From Microcaldota archaeon (lineage in GTDB: Archaea; Micrarchaeota; Micrarchaeia; Micrarchaeales; Micrarchaeaceae): a stretch of 47,744 nucleotides of DNA. The stretch's first letter is position 1. Every line of letters starts with the position of its first letter. The position numbers and the translations under genes are program-made. Below the pieces are notes generated by a model, which saw only the letters and a list, made by a program, of their open reading frames with translations, was not told the origin of the DNA and ran no database searches. The stretch is taken from contig JAKAPJ010000009.1 in the NCBI GenBank assembly GCA_021807115.1, positions 1 through 47,744 of the forward strand, given 5' to 3'. Positions 1-8,107 of this stretch are shown piece after piece.

Positions 1-737
1 TTGGCCTCGGGCTGTCCAGACAGCACGGTACCGTACATGTCCCTGAGCGTACCCATGCCACAGTATATGGCTGCGAGGTTATACGCATGCATGTATTCCT
101 TCTCCAACTCCCATATGTTTGAGCACGGCGTACGGAATATCAGGTGCATATATTCCGTAATTGCTGGGGATATCTCCTTTAGGTATGCAGACTCCTTATC
201 GCTCAAACCTACGCTGGCCGCCTCGGTTTCCAGTGCCAGAAGTATAAGGGGTATGGAGTCGTACTGTCGTAGCCAGCTATCCCTCTCCCTCTCGGGTGTG
301 TCATCTATCATGAATATTGTCCTGCCGGATCCGTCGGTGAACTCCAGCTTGGCGAGGTCCCCGTCCTTGCCCATTCTTGCATATATGTGGTGCTTGAGCT
401 TTAGGAACTCCGAATCGCCCTTACCCAGCTTTGCAAGCTCAGACATACCCGGGGAATACTTGCGCGCGATTGTACAGTTGAACTCGTTTATGTGCCGTGC
501 CGCAGCGCGGGCCGCAGCAGAATTGCCGGGACCATCCTCGCGCACGAACGATGCGTAATGCAGCAGTGCTATTGCAATGAAACTTGAGTCGCGTATCCAG
601 TGCGGAAAATACCACCTGTAGGTAGGGGAGGCGGAGACGTATCCGTCCGGGGTGACCTGCTTCACCAGATGCATGGCGGCACGGTCTAGTGCCTCCGCAT
701 ACGCTTTGCTGTCGTGTGGATCCATGCAAAACAACAT
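1..737 (-). CDS. GH15-type glycosidase (glucoamylase/trehalase-like), 3' end cut by window edge
   Basis: The minus strand is open from an ATG at 737 (a second ATG at 725) through the left edge, about 245 codons. The residues YRWYFPHWIRDSSFIAIALL near position 35 match the substrate-loop region of GH15 glucoamylase/glucodextranase-like (alpha/alpha)6-barrel enzymes, where a W-x-RD motif contacts the terminal sugar. The catalytic carboxylates lie beyond the edge, so specificity (glucan, trehalose or glycogen end) cannot be told. No signal peptide is seen at either start, so a cytoplasmic enzyme is likely. A TATA-like TTTATATTT at about 781-789 lies 45-50 bases upstream of 737. The start is uncertain between the two ATGs. 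Family recognition rests on one motif and general pattern. Confidence 0.7.
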   Translation of the reverse strand, partial: MLFCMDPHDSKAYAEALDRAAMHLVKQVTPDGYVSASPTYRWYFPHWIRDSSFIAIALLHYASFVREDGPGNSAAARAAARHINEFNCTIARKYSPGMSELAKLGKGDSEFLKLKHHIYARMGKDGDLAKLEFTDGSGRTIFMIDDTPERERDSWLRQYDSIPLILLALETEAASVGLSDKESAYLKEISPAITEYMHLIFRTPCSNIWELEKEYMHAYNLAAIYCGMGTLRDMYGTVLSGQPEA

Positions 738-812
738 GTCGCCGCCGGATGCACGGCGTAGTACGCTATGATACGGCCAAAAATATAAATGTTTAGAATA
801 TGCTAGGAGGCA

Positions 813-2150
813 TCAATTGAACAGGCGCACCCTGATCACCTTCTTCCCATTCAGCTCCCTTAACGAATAGTATGTAGCCAGCAGCAGTATTATCAGCATT
901 ACGCCTATCTCGAGTGCCTCCTTTGGCATGCCTGTGAACATTACCAGCAGCATTATGATGCTGAGCGCGGGGAGGTACGGGTAAAGCGGCATGCGGAACG
1001 GCGCCTTCACACCGTGCCTCCTGAAGTGCACGACATCGAACCCTATTAGCATGTAATCGAATATCAGGCCGAAGTTGGATATGGATGCTATGACATATAT
1101 GTTGCCTGCGAACAGTATGAGCACGCCTATTATTGCGGACACTATTATACCGTTCTCGGCGGTGTCGGTGTGCGGATTGTACTTCCTGAAGTACCGCGGC
1201 AGCAGCCGGTCAGTGCTCATCTGGTAGAGGGAGCGCGATGCGCTCAGTATCATTGCTATGGTGGCGGATGTGGTTGCGACGAGAGCACCTATGTCCACAA
1301 GGGTAAATAGCCAGGATGGGGCATTAACGCTCTTCAGCGCGTACGATAGCGGGTCTGCGGTTATGCTGTAGGCGGACGGGGGGAGAAGTAGTATCATGGC
1401 AAGTACCACCAGTATGTAGAGCACAATGCTCACTATTACTGCGCCGAGAATTGCGGTTACATACCCGCGTGCTCCGCCCCTTATCCTTTCGGTAAGGGTA
1501 GATATTGATTGGAAGCCAGAATATGCGAAGAACACGGCCACACTTGCCGCGAATATGCCGCCGAGAGTCCCTCCGGATACGCCGAAGGACATGTTGGATG
1601 TGCCTATGGAGGGGTTGGTGAGCGCTATGTAAAGTGCAAACCCTATGAACAGGGCCAGAACCCCAATCTTCACAACGACAAGTATTGAATCTGCGCTGGC
1701 GGCCTTCTTCACGCCTAGCATATTAACCAGGGACAGCACAAATATCAGAGCCATGGCGAATGGTATCGAATATGTGCCGAGAGGGATGCTGAGAAAGCTT
1801 GCAAGATAAGACCCGAAGCCCAACGCTATGGCGCCTATTGACGTGGCCAGCGCCATGTACCTTAGCATCCCGGTTATGAAACCAAGCTCGCTGCCAAGCG
1901 CCATGTAGGTGTATGAGTATGACGCGCCTTTCACATTTGGCATCAGGGAGCCGAGCTCACCGAGCTCGAGTGCTATTATCAGCGCAAGAAGCCCGACAAG
2001 AGCGAACGCCGCAAGCGCATATGAGCCGGCCAGTGCTATTGCAGTGCCGCTGAGCACGAATATGCCCGCACCTATTATTGCACCTAGCCCTACTGCGGCG
2101 GCCGTCCACGGACTTATCTTGTCCCTTTCTTTGTCGACCATGCAACTCAT
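813..2150 (-). CDS. APC-superfamily amino acid permease
   Basis: A 445-residue polytopic membrane protein with about 12 hydrophobic segments. The first segment carries the APC signature GLGAIIGAGIFVLSG (about residues 22-36), the unwound helix that binds the amino group and carboxylate of the substrate in LeuT-fold transporters. The segment around SGFQSISTLTERIRGGARG is the typical TM6-loop region, and ASRSLYQMSTDRLLPRYF is the conserved loop after TM8. Length and layout match cationic/neutral amino acid permeases of the CAT/YfnA type; the substrate cannot be assigned. The ATG at 2150 lies about 35 bases from a TATA-like GATAAATATC at 2182-2192 (minus-strand GATATTTATC). Transcribed alone, toward the glycosidase gene. 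Confidence 0.9.
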   Translation of the reverse strand: MSCMVDKERDKISPWTAAAVGLGAIIGAGIFVLSGTAIALAGSYALAAFALVGLLALIIALELGELGSLMPNVKGASYSYTYMALGSELGFITGMLRYMALATSIGAIALGFGSYLASFLSIPLGTYSIPFAMALIFVLSLVNMLGVKKAASADSILVVVKIGVLALFIGFALYIALTNPSIGTSNMSFGVSGGTLGGIFAASVAVFFAYSGFQSISTLTERIRGGARGYVTAILGAVIVSIVLYILVVLAMILLLPPSAYSITADPLSYALKSVNAPSWLFTLVDIGALVATTSATIAMILSASRSLYQMSTDRLLPRYFRKYNPHTDTAENGIIVSAIIGVLILFAGNIYVIASISNFGLIFDYMLIGFDVVHFRRHGVKAPFRMPLYPYLPALSIIMLLVMFTGMPKEALEIGVMLIILLLATYYSLRELNGKKVIRVRLFN

Positions 2151-2362
2151 CAGTGAATAAGAAATGCCAGCAGGTCATTCGCAGATAAATATCCTTCGCA
2201 TTTCAAGAATATAAACCATTGCCATCCCCAAATCCATATATTGTGTGTGGTTCAATGCATTTGGCGCCGGCGAGGGATTTTCGGCACAGCCATAAAAGAT
2301 AATTAATTTAAGGATTGCATGAGATTAGGCATGGCATTTCGTGTATTTTTCAAGCGGTAACA

Positions 2363-3304
2363 ATGAGGAAAATAGTCGGGATTGACATAGGAGGTACCAA
2401 TGTCAGGGCCGCGCTGGCTGATGAACGTGGCAGGCTGCTGCATGTCCTGTACCGCAGGACAGACCCAAAGAATCTGATAGGACAGATATTCGAACTGGTG
2501 GAGGAGTTCTCCGACTACGATGGCATAGGCGTTTCGGCAGGCGGACCTCTTGATATCAACAGAGGCACCTTGCTCACTCCGCCCAACCTTGATGTAGCCG
2601 ACATGGAGATAGTAAGACCCATTGAACGCAGATTTGGGACCAAGTGTTATCTGCTCAACGACTGTGTGGCCGGAGTGATGGCTGAAAAGTTCTTTGGGGC
2701 CGGCAGGAGCCACAGAAACGTGGTATACCTCACCTTCAGCACAGGGATAGGGGGAGGAGTAATAGTTGACAACCACCTGGCATTGGGGAAAGACGGCAAC
2801 GCGCACGAGGTAGGGCACTTCCTTTTCGAGCCAGACAGCCGCGTGAGGTGCGGCTGCGGGGCCTACGGACATTGGGAGGCGTTCTGCGGCGGCAAGAACA
2901 TGCCAAAGTATGCCAAGTACCTGCTGCGCACCCTATACAGAGGAAAGGAGACCCGGCTGCGCGGCGCAAGGGATCTCAGAGCCGAGGACATATTTGGCGC
3001 CAAGGGCGATAGGATCGCGGTGGATATAGCACGGCGCGTGTGCATGATAAGTGCGATAATGGTGGCGAACGTTGTGAATGCCTATGACCCTGAGGTTGTG
3101 TCGATAGGCGGCTCAATCATGCTCAACAACCGTTCGCTATTCCTGGATGCAATAGGGAGGTATAGCAGAAGCTATGCGATAAACCGCATGCCCAAGGTCA
3201 TGGCAACGCCGCTAGGCCACAACGTCTGCCTCCTCGGTGCCGTGGCAAGCGTATTGCATCCAGACTGGATAAGGAGGGACTCTGCCCCATCGCAGCGAGC
3301 CTAG
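2363..3304 (+). CDS. ROK-family sugar kinase (glucokinase-like)
   Basis: A 313-residue protein starting MRKIVGIDIGGTNVRAAL, the phosphate-1 motif of ROK kinases. Later come DCVAGVMAEKFFGAG and TFSTGIGGGVIVDN (phosphate-2 region), then the ROK zinc/sugar motif AHEVGH followed by RCGCGAYGHWEAFCGG. The usual CxCGxxGCxE has His in place of the third Cys (GHWE); I believe this variant also occurs in other archaeal ROK proteins, but I could not check. Expected reaction: ATP-dependent phosphorylation of glucose or an N-acetylated hexose in the cytoplasm. The open frame begins at 2315, but the family alignment starts at the ATG at 2363. An AT-rich stretch TAATTAATTTAAG at 2300-2312 may be the promoter. 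The nearby GH15 enzyme suggests a role in using released glucose. Confidence 0.87.
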   Translation: MRKIVGIDIGGTNVRAALADERGRLLHVLYRRTDPKNLIGQIFELVEEFSDYDGIGVSAGGPLDINRGTLLTPPNLDVADMEIVRPIERRFGTKCYLLNDCVAGVMAEKFFGAGRSHRNVVYLTFSTGIGGGVIVDNHLALGKDGNAHEVGHFLFEPDSRVRCGCGAYGHWEAFCGGKNMPKYAKYLLRTLYRGKETRLRGARDLRAEDIFGAKGDRIAVDIARRVCMISAIMVANVVNAYDPEVVSIGGSIMLNNRSLFLDAIGRYSRSYAINRMPKVMATPLGHNVCLLGAVASVLHPDWIRRDSAPSQRA

Positions 3305-3391
3305 CCGTAGCGCAGCGGCTTGTGGCGCTCGAGGATTAGCGGACAACCGAATGGACAGTCACGGCATGGAAATCCTCATGCTGCCATTTTA

Positions 3392-3457
3392 TCAGGCCAT
3401 TTTACATGGCTTTGCGATGACTGAACGCCGTACGTGCCACAACCATCCATTGGTCAT
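3392..3457 (-). CDS. Possible leaderless 21-residue peptide or small RNA from a palindrome-controlled promoter
   Basis: The predicted start of transcription, 26 bases from the centre of the minus-strand TATA box at 3480-3486, falls exactly on an ATG at 3457. This opens a 21-codon frame, MTNGWLWHVRRSVIAKPCKMA, ending in TGA at 3392. The promoter carries the same upstream palindrome and a TATA context (CGGCTAAATATCC) like that of the small RNA at 41937 (CGGCATAAATATC). I do not recognise the peptide, and the unit may instead be a small RNA: GATGAC/GTCATC and GCCAT/ATGGC can pair. Low confidence that it is translated. Confidence 0.25.
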   Translation of the reverse strand: MTNGWLWHVRRSVIAKPCKMA

Positions 3458-3495
3458 CCAAGAATATAACCCAGCAGGGATATTTAGCCGATAAA

Positions 3496-3511
3496 GTACC
3501 CTGTTAGGTAC
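3496..3511. promoter_or_regulatory. 16-bp palindrome GTACCCTGTTAGGTAC, putative HxlR-regulator site
   Basis: Imperfect inverted repeat GTACC-N6-GGTAC placed 9 bp upstream of the minus-strand TATA box (3480-3486). Same length and half-sites as the sites at 15538, 25789, 41260, 41808, 41843 and 41884. Confidence 0.55.
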
Positions 3512-3592
3512 CAGGCATGCCGATGAGCGCATGTGAGCCGTAGGCGGAGGGGCGAGGGCGGCAAGTACGCGCTGGTACGAAGACAATGGGAT

Positions 3593-3617
3593 GCTGCCTG
3601 TGTTAGTATCAGGCGGC
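3593..3617. repeat. Hairpin (8-bp stem, 9-base loop)
   Basis: GCTGCCTG at 3593-3600 pairs with CAGGCGGC at 3610-3617 (one T-G pair). It lies 34 bases past the uvrC stop on the minus strand, so it could help end that mRNA. It also lies inside the longer GGCATGCCG/CGGCAATGCC fold (3514-3631). Confidence 0.4.
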
Positions 3618-3650
3618 GCGGCGGCAATGCCTGCCGTATTTCATTATGGA

Positions 3651-5255
3651 TCAGTCTTTGAATTCCTCCCTCATTCGCATCTGCCTGCGCTTGCGGTTGT
3701 AGGTTATGGCGAAGTTGTGGGTGGCGTCCCTTATTCTCCTGATTAGCAGCATCATCCTGCCGTTGCTGTCGTACCGCCTGGGCACGACCTCGCCGGGCAG
3801 GTATATCTCTTCGAACTTTTTCGCGAGCCCTATTGCCGGGATGTTCAGGCCCAGCGCAGCCAATGACTCTGTTGCTGACCTCAGCTGCTCGGCACCTCCA
3901 TCTATCAGTACCAAGTCTGGCATCTTGGCGCCCTCGTCAATCAGCCTCTTGTACCTCCTGCCTACTACCTCCCTCATGCTAGCGAAGTCGTCGGCGCCGC
4001 TGACGGTCCGCATCTTGAACTTGCGGTAGCCGCTCTTGTCGGGCTTGCCATTGACGAACCGCACCATCCCGGCAACCACGTGCTCGCTGCCGATGTTTGA
4101 TATGTCGAACGACTCTATCACAATTGGCAGGGATGGCAGGTTAAGCGCGTTCTGAATGTCGCCAAGCGCGGCATCGTGGTCCATGTTGACCTCTATGTTC
4201 TTGCCAGCCAGCTCTATTAGGGACCGCTTCTCCCCCCTTTCCGGCACAGTTATGCTCACGGGCCCGCCCCTAGACCCAGAGAGGAACTCCTCTAGGGCAT
4301 CCTTCTCATCCGGATCGGCCCAGCACCCATCGCTTATTATGATCTCGCGCGGGATCTGGTTGGACGAGTAGAATGCCTTGAGGAACTCCTGTTCGAAATT
4401 CTCCTGATATTCAACCTTGAAGTCGCGCTTCCCGAGAAGCACGCCTCTGCGTATGCCCATCTGCACCACCAGCACGCTGTCCTGCGCCCTCCTGAAGGCT
4501 ATAACGTCCTGGTCGTAGGTCCGCTCGTTGTCGACTATCTGCTTGCCCGACAGGAGGTTGACGCTGTAGAGCTGGTTGCGGAGCTCCAGGGCACGCTCAT
4601 ACCTCCTGGCGGCGGAGGCTTCCTTCATCTCCTTGGCGAGCATCTCCTCAGTCTCCTTTGTGTCCCCATTCAGGAACACCCTAGCCGCCTCAACCTGCCT
4701 CGCATAACCCTCTTCAGTCACCTTGCCTATGCACGGTGCCGTGCATATGCCTATGTGGTAGTTCAGGCATGCCCGCTTTGGCAGGGACCTGCAGGTCCTT
4801 ATCTTGAATATGCTGACCACAAGCCTTTGGAGCTCCCTGCGCTTTGTCACGTCGGTGTACGGCCCGAATGCCTCCAGCTTAGCTCCGGTCTTCCGGGTAG
4901 TCAGTACGCGTGGAAACTTGTCCTGTGTGAGCGCGATGTATGCAAATGTCTTCGCATCCTTGAGGTTTATGTTGTATTTGGGGGTGTGCTGCTTGATCAG
5001 CTTGTTCTCGAGGAGCAGCGCCTCAACCTCGCTCCTTACCACTATCCAGTCTATGTCCCTTATCTTCGACACGAGGTGCCTGGTCTTTATTGCAAGCCGG
5101 TCTGGACTTGCGAAATATGTGCTGACGCGGTTGCGCAGGTTCTTTGCCTTGCCGCAGTAGATTATTGTCCCGGCTGCGTCCCTGAACATGTATACGCCCG
5201 GATCTGTGGGCACCTTCTGGGCATCGAACCCGACCCCCTCCACTATCCCCATCAT
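3651..5255 (-). CDS. uvrC: UvrC, excinuclease subunit C, lacking the C-terminal HhH domain
   Basis: A 534-residue dual-incision nuclease of nucleotide excision repair; it joins the UvrB-DNA complex and cuts on both sides of the lesion. Domains in order: GIY-YIG nuclease (about residues 17-95, PGVYMFRDAAGTIIYCGKAK), Cys-rich linker (CRSLPKRACLNYHIGICTAPC), UVR motif that contacts UvrB (KEASAARRYERALELRNQL), and an RNase H-like nuclease with D384 (SFDISN), D452 (LIDGG) and H513 (RDATHNF). The protein stops 21 residues after H513, so the usual tandem helix-hairpin-helix DNA-binding end is missing. The ATG at 5255 (MMGIVEG) follows GGTGA by 6 bases and lies 5 bases past the uvrA stop. The frame stays open upstream into uvrA, but that is not a likely start. 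Confidence 0.93.
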   Translation of the reverse strand: MMGIVEGVGFDAQKVPTDPGVYMFRDAAGTIIYCGKAKNLRNRVSTYFASPDRLAIKTRHLVSKIRDIDWIVVRSEVEALLLENKLIKQHTPKYNINLKDAKTFAYIALTQDKFPRVLTTRKTGAKLEAFGPYTDVTKRRELQRLVVSIFKIRTCRSLPKRACLNYHIGICTAPCIGKVTEEGYARQVEAARVFLNGDTKETEEMLAKEMKEASAARRYERALELRNQLYSVNLLSGKQIVDNERTYDQDVIAFRRAQDSVLVVQMGIRRGVLLGKRDFKVEYQENFEQEFLKAFYSSNQIPREIIISDGCWADPDEKDALEEFLSGSRGGPVSITVPERGEKRSLIELAGKNIEVNMDHDAALGDIQNALNLPSLPIVIESFDISNIGSEHVVAGMVRFVNGKPDKSGYRKFKMRTVSGADDFASMREVVGRRYKRLIDEGAKMPDLVLIDGGAEQLRSATESLAALGLNIPAIGLAKKFEEIYLPGEVVPRRYDSNGRMMLLIRRIRDATHNFAITYNRKRRQMRMREEFKD

Positions 5256-5260
5256 GGCGC

Positions 5261-8107
5261 TCACCTTCCAAGCGCTGGGATCAGGAACTGGCCGGTGTAC
5301 GAGCCCTTGGCTTTCGCTATCTCCTCCGGAGTTCCTGCCGCAACAACTCTGCCGCCCGCCATCCCACCCTCCGGGCCCAGATCCACCAGGTAGTCGCAAC
5401 ACTTGACCACATCGAGGTTGTGCTCTATGACATACACGGTGTTGCCCTTGGAGACGAGGTCGTTGAGCACGGCGACCAGCTTCTTTGTGTCATCGAAATG
5501 GAGTCCGGTCGTTGGCTCGTCCAGCATATAGACCACATGGCCCTGCTTGCTCTTGCTCAGCTCCCTTGATATCTTCACCCTCTGGCTCTCCCCACCTGAC
5601 AGCGTCGTCGCGCTCTGGCCGAGCTTTATATACCCCAGCCCAACGTCAATCAGCGTCTTGAGTTTCCTAGCGAGCGGCGGTATGTTCTCGAAGAACGTGT
5701 ATGCCTCCTGCACCTCCATGTTGAGGACCTCTGATATGTTCTTGCCCTTGTACAGGACTGCAAGCGTCTCCCTGTTGTACCTCTTGCCGTGGCACTCGCT
5801 GCACTCCACGTACACGTCGGGCAGGAAGTTCATCTCTATCTTGAGCACGCCGTCGCCCTGGCACGTCTCGCACCTTCCCCCCTTTACGTTGAACGAGAAC
5901 CTCCCTTCAGTATAGCCCTTGATCTGCGCATCCCTGGTTGATGCAAACATCTTCCTTATCTCGTCAAACAGCTTGGTGTATGTTGCCGGGTTGCTCCTTG
6001 GTGTCCTGCCAATAGGGTCCTGGTCGATTATGATGACGTTCCTTACCTCGTCCGGAACATCGAAGGATGAATGTGCACCTGCTCTGTCCGCCTGCTCCCC
6101 GAACTTCCTCTTTAGAAGGGGCATCACGGTTTGGTTCATGAGCGTGCTCTTGCCAGATCCGGATACGCCCGTTATCCCGCACAGTACCCCGAGTGGCAGC
6201 TTTACGGTGAGGTCCTTTAGGTTGTTCTCCTTCGCGCCGGTCAGCGTAATATAGCCGGCGGGCCTACGCCTCTGCGCAGGCATGTCTATCTTCATGTCTC
6301 CGGCCAGGTACCTACCGGTCAGGCTCCTGGGGTTCTTCATTATTTCCTTGGGTGTCCCCTCAGCCACTATGTGGCCCCCGTGCACCCCGGCACCTGGTCC
6401 GATGTCAACTATGTAGTCTGCGGCCATTATGGTGTCGAAGTCGTGCTCGACAACTATCAGGGTGTTGCCTATGTCCCTGAGCCCCTTGAGGGTGCGTATG
6501 AGCTTCTCGTTGTCCCTCTGGTGCAGGCCGATGCTGGGCTCGTCCAGGATGTAGAGCACGCCCATGAGGTTGCTCCCTATCTGGGTCGCCAGCCTTATCC
6601 TCTGCGCCTCGCCCCCTGATATGGTCCTTGCGCTCCTGGAAAGCGTGAGGTATCCGAGGCCCACGTTCTTGAGGAAGCCAAGCCTTTCGTTTATCTCCTT
6701 CAGCACCTGCACCGCTATGGCAAGCTCCTTGGGCTGCAGCCTCGATGATAGCCCACTGAAGAAATCTAGGGAGTCGTCTATGCTCATGTCGGTGGCGTCT
6801 ATTATGCTCTTCCCCTCAATCTTAACCGCAAGGACGACGGGCTGCAGCTTCTTGCCCATGCACACCGTACATGGATCGGACTTCATGTACCTCTCTATCT
6901 CCTCCTTCCTCCACTCGCTGTGCGTCTCGCGGTAAAGCCTCATGGTCTGCGGGATTACGCCCTCGAAACCGCTATACTTCTGCCACCTTCCGCCTCCCTC
7001 TATCTCCCTGCGGTCCCCGTACAGCAGCACGTCCAGCTGTTTCTTCGACAGCTTCCCTATAGGGGTCCACACGCCAAACCCGTGCCTCTTGCCGGCCTCT
7101 GCTATCTGGTGCGCCCTCCAGGACAGCTCCATCTTGCCGTAGACTTCTATGGCCCCGTCCATAACGGACTTGGACATGTCTGGTATGAGCAGTTCCGGGG
7201 ATATCTCCGTTATCTCGCCAAGCCCGTGGCATGAAGGGCATGCGCCGAACGGGCTGTTGAATGAGAACATCCTTGGCTCAAGCGCTTCAAACACGACCTC
7301 GGGGTGGTTCGGGCATGCACCGAATGTGCTGTAGGATGTCTCGCCCGCGAACCTGTCTAGTTCCTTCTTCTTCCCGCCTTCGTCCTTCCCGCTCACTACG
7401 GTCAGCCTCCCCTTCCCGACCAGCAGCGCCTGCTCCGCGGCCTCGGATATCCTGGAGCGCTCCTCGTCGCCTATCCTTACCGTGTCTATCACCGCCTCAA
7501 TCCAGTGCTTCTCGTACCTGGCCAGCCTCGCCTCGCTGCGCACTGTGTCCGATTGGTAGATTCTCTGGTCAATCCTTATCTTGGAGAAGCCCTGCTTGCG
7601 CAGGTCGTCTATGACCTGCTCATGTGTGCCCTTCTGACCGCGCAGTATGGGCGCAAGGAAGACAAGGTTCTGGCCCTTCGAGGCCATGATCAGACTGGTT
7701 ATGTTCTCCGCGGTCTGCGGCTTTATGGTGCTGTTGCACTTGGGGCAGTGGTGCACGCCTATCCTGGCGTAGAGGAGCCTGAGGTAGTCGTATATCTCGG
7801 TTACGGTGCCAACAGTGGACCGAGGGTTCTTGTTGGTGGTCTTCTGCTCTATGCTTATGGCAGGGGAAAGCCCGTCTATGCTGTCCACGTCGGGCTTGTC
7901 CATCAGGCCGAGGAACTGCCTGGCATACGCGGAGAGGCTCTCCACGTACCTGCGCTGTCCCTCCGCATATATGGTGTCGAACGCCAGCGTGGACTTGCCG
8001 GATCCGGATATCCCTGTCACCACTATGAACTTGTTCCTTGGCAGCTCTACGCTTATGTTCTTTAGGTTGTGCGCCCTAGCTCCCCTTACGAATATGCTGT
8101 CCCTCAC
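5261..8107 (-). CDS. uvrA: UvrA, excinuclease subunit A (ABC ATPase damage sensor)
   Basis: A full-length (948 residues) damage-recognition ATPase that loads UvrB at bulky lesions. It has two ABC modules with Walker A motifs GISGSGKST (near residue 34) and GVSGSGKST (near residue 650), signatures TISGGEAQR and TLSGGESQR, and a DEPSIGLHQRD/DEPTTGLHFDD pair. The C-terminal zinc module has four Cys (RCETCQGDG ... VECSECHGKRY). In the insertion of the first half the zinc module reads CPNH ... ACPSC, with one ligand position as His. It starts with GTG at 8107, overlapping the uvrB stop by 4 bases (GTGA), so it is translated with uvrB; uvrC follows directly. Bacterial-type uvrABC in archaea is generally held to be horizontally acquired. 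Confidence 0.97.
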   Translation of the reverse strand: MRDSIFVRGARAHNLKNISVELPRNKFIVVTGISGSGKSTLAFDTIYAEGQRRYVESLSAYARQFLGLMDKPDVDSIDGLSPAISIEQKTTNKNPRSTVGTVTEIYDYLRLLYARIGVHHCPKCNSTIKPQTAENITSLIMASKGQNLVFLAPILRGQKGTHEQVIDDLRKQGFSKIRIDQRIYQSDTVRSEARLARYEKHWIEAVIDTVRIGDEERSRISEAAEQALLVGKGRLTVVSGKDEGGKKKELDRFAGETSYSTFGACPNHPEVVFEALEPRMFSFNSPFGACPSCHGLGEITEISPELLIPDMSKSVMDGAIEVYGKMELSWRAHQIAEAGKRHGFGVWTPIGKLSKKQLDVLLYGDRREIEGGGRWQKYSGFEGVIPQTMRLYRETHSEWRKEEIERYMKSDPCTVCMGKKLQPVVLAVKIEGKSIIDATDMSIDDSLDFFSGLSSRLQPKELAIAVQVLKEINERLGFLKNVGLGYLTLSRSARTISGGEAQRIRLATQIGSNLMGVLYILDEPSIGLHQRDNEKLIRTLKGLRDIGNTLIVVEHDFDTIMAADYIVDIGPGAGVHGGHIVAEGTPKEIMKNPRSLTGRYLAGDMKIDMPAQRRRPAGYITLTGAKENNLKDLTVKLPLGVLCGITGVSGSGKSTLMNQTVMPLLKRKFGEQADRAGAHSSFDVPDEVRNVIIIDQDPIGRTPRSNPATYTKLFDEIRKMFASTRDAQIKGYTEGRFSFNVKGGRCETCQGDGVLKIEMNFLPDVYVECSECHGKRYNRETLAVLYKGKNISEVLNMEVQEAYTFFENIPPLARKLKTLIDVGLGYIKLGQSATTLSGGESQRVKISRELSKSKQGHVVYMLDEPTTGLHFDDTKKLVAVLNDLVSKGNTVYVIEHNLDVVKCCDYLVDLGPEGGMAGGRVVAAGTPEEIAKAKGSYTGQFLIPALGR

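Larger units (their letters stand above)
3305..3650. other. Gene-free convergent spacer with regulatory palindrome and hairpins
   Basis: This stretch between the converging ROK kinase and uvrC genes has no convincing conserved protein. It contains a 16-bp palindrome (3496-3511) next to a minus-strand TATA-like box (3480-3486) that would start a transcript at about 3457. It also has GGCATGCCG at 3514-3522 facing CGGCAATGCC at 3622-3631 (nine pairs with one bulge), and inside that a strong hairpin at 3593-3617. A further hairpin, GCCAT-TTTAC-ATGGC, is at 3396-3410. Together these suggest small transcripts rather than empty sequence. Confidence 0.5.

Noticed and set aside
439-729. Minus-strand 96-codon frame overlapping the glycosidase
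   Set aside because: It is a shadow frame of the GH15 gene, which reads through the same bases in another frame with a clear family motif.
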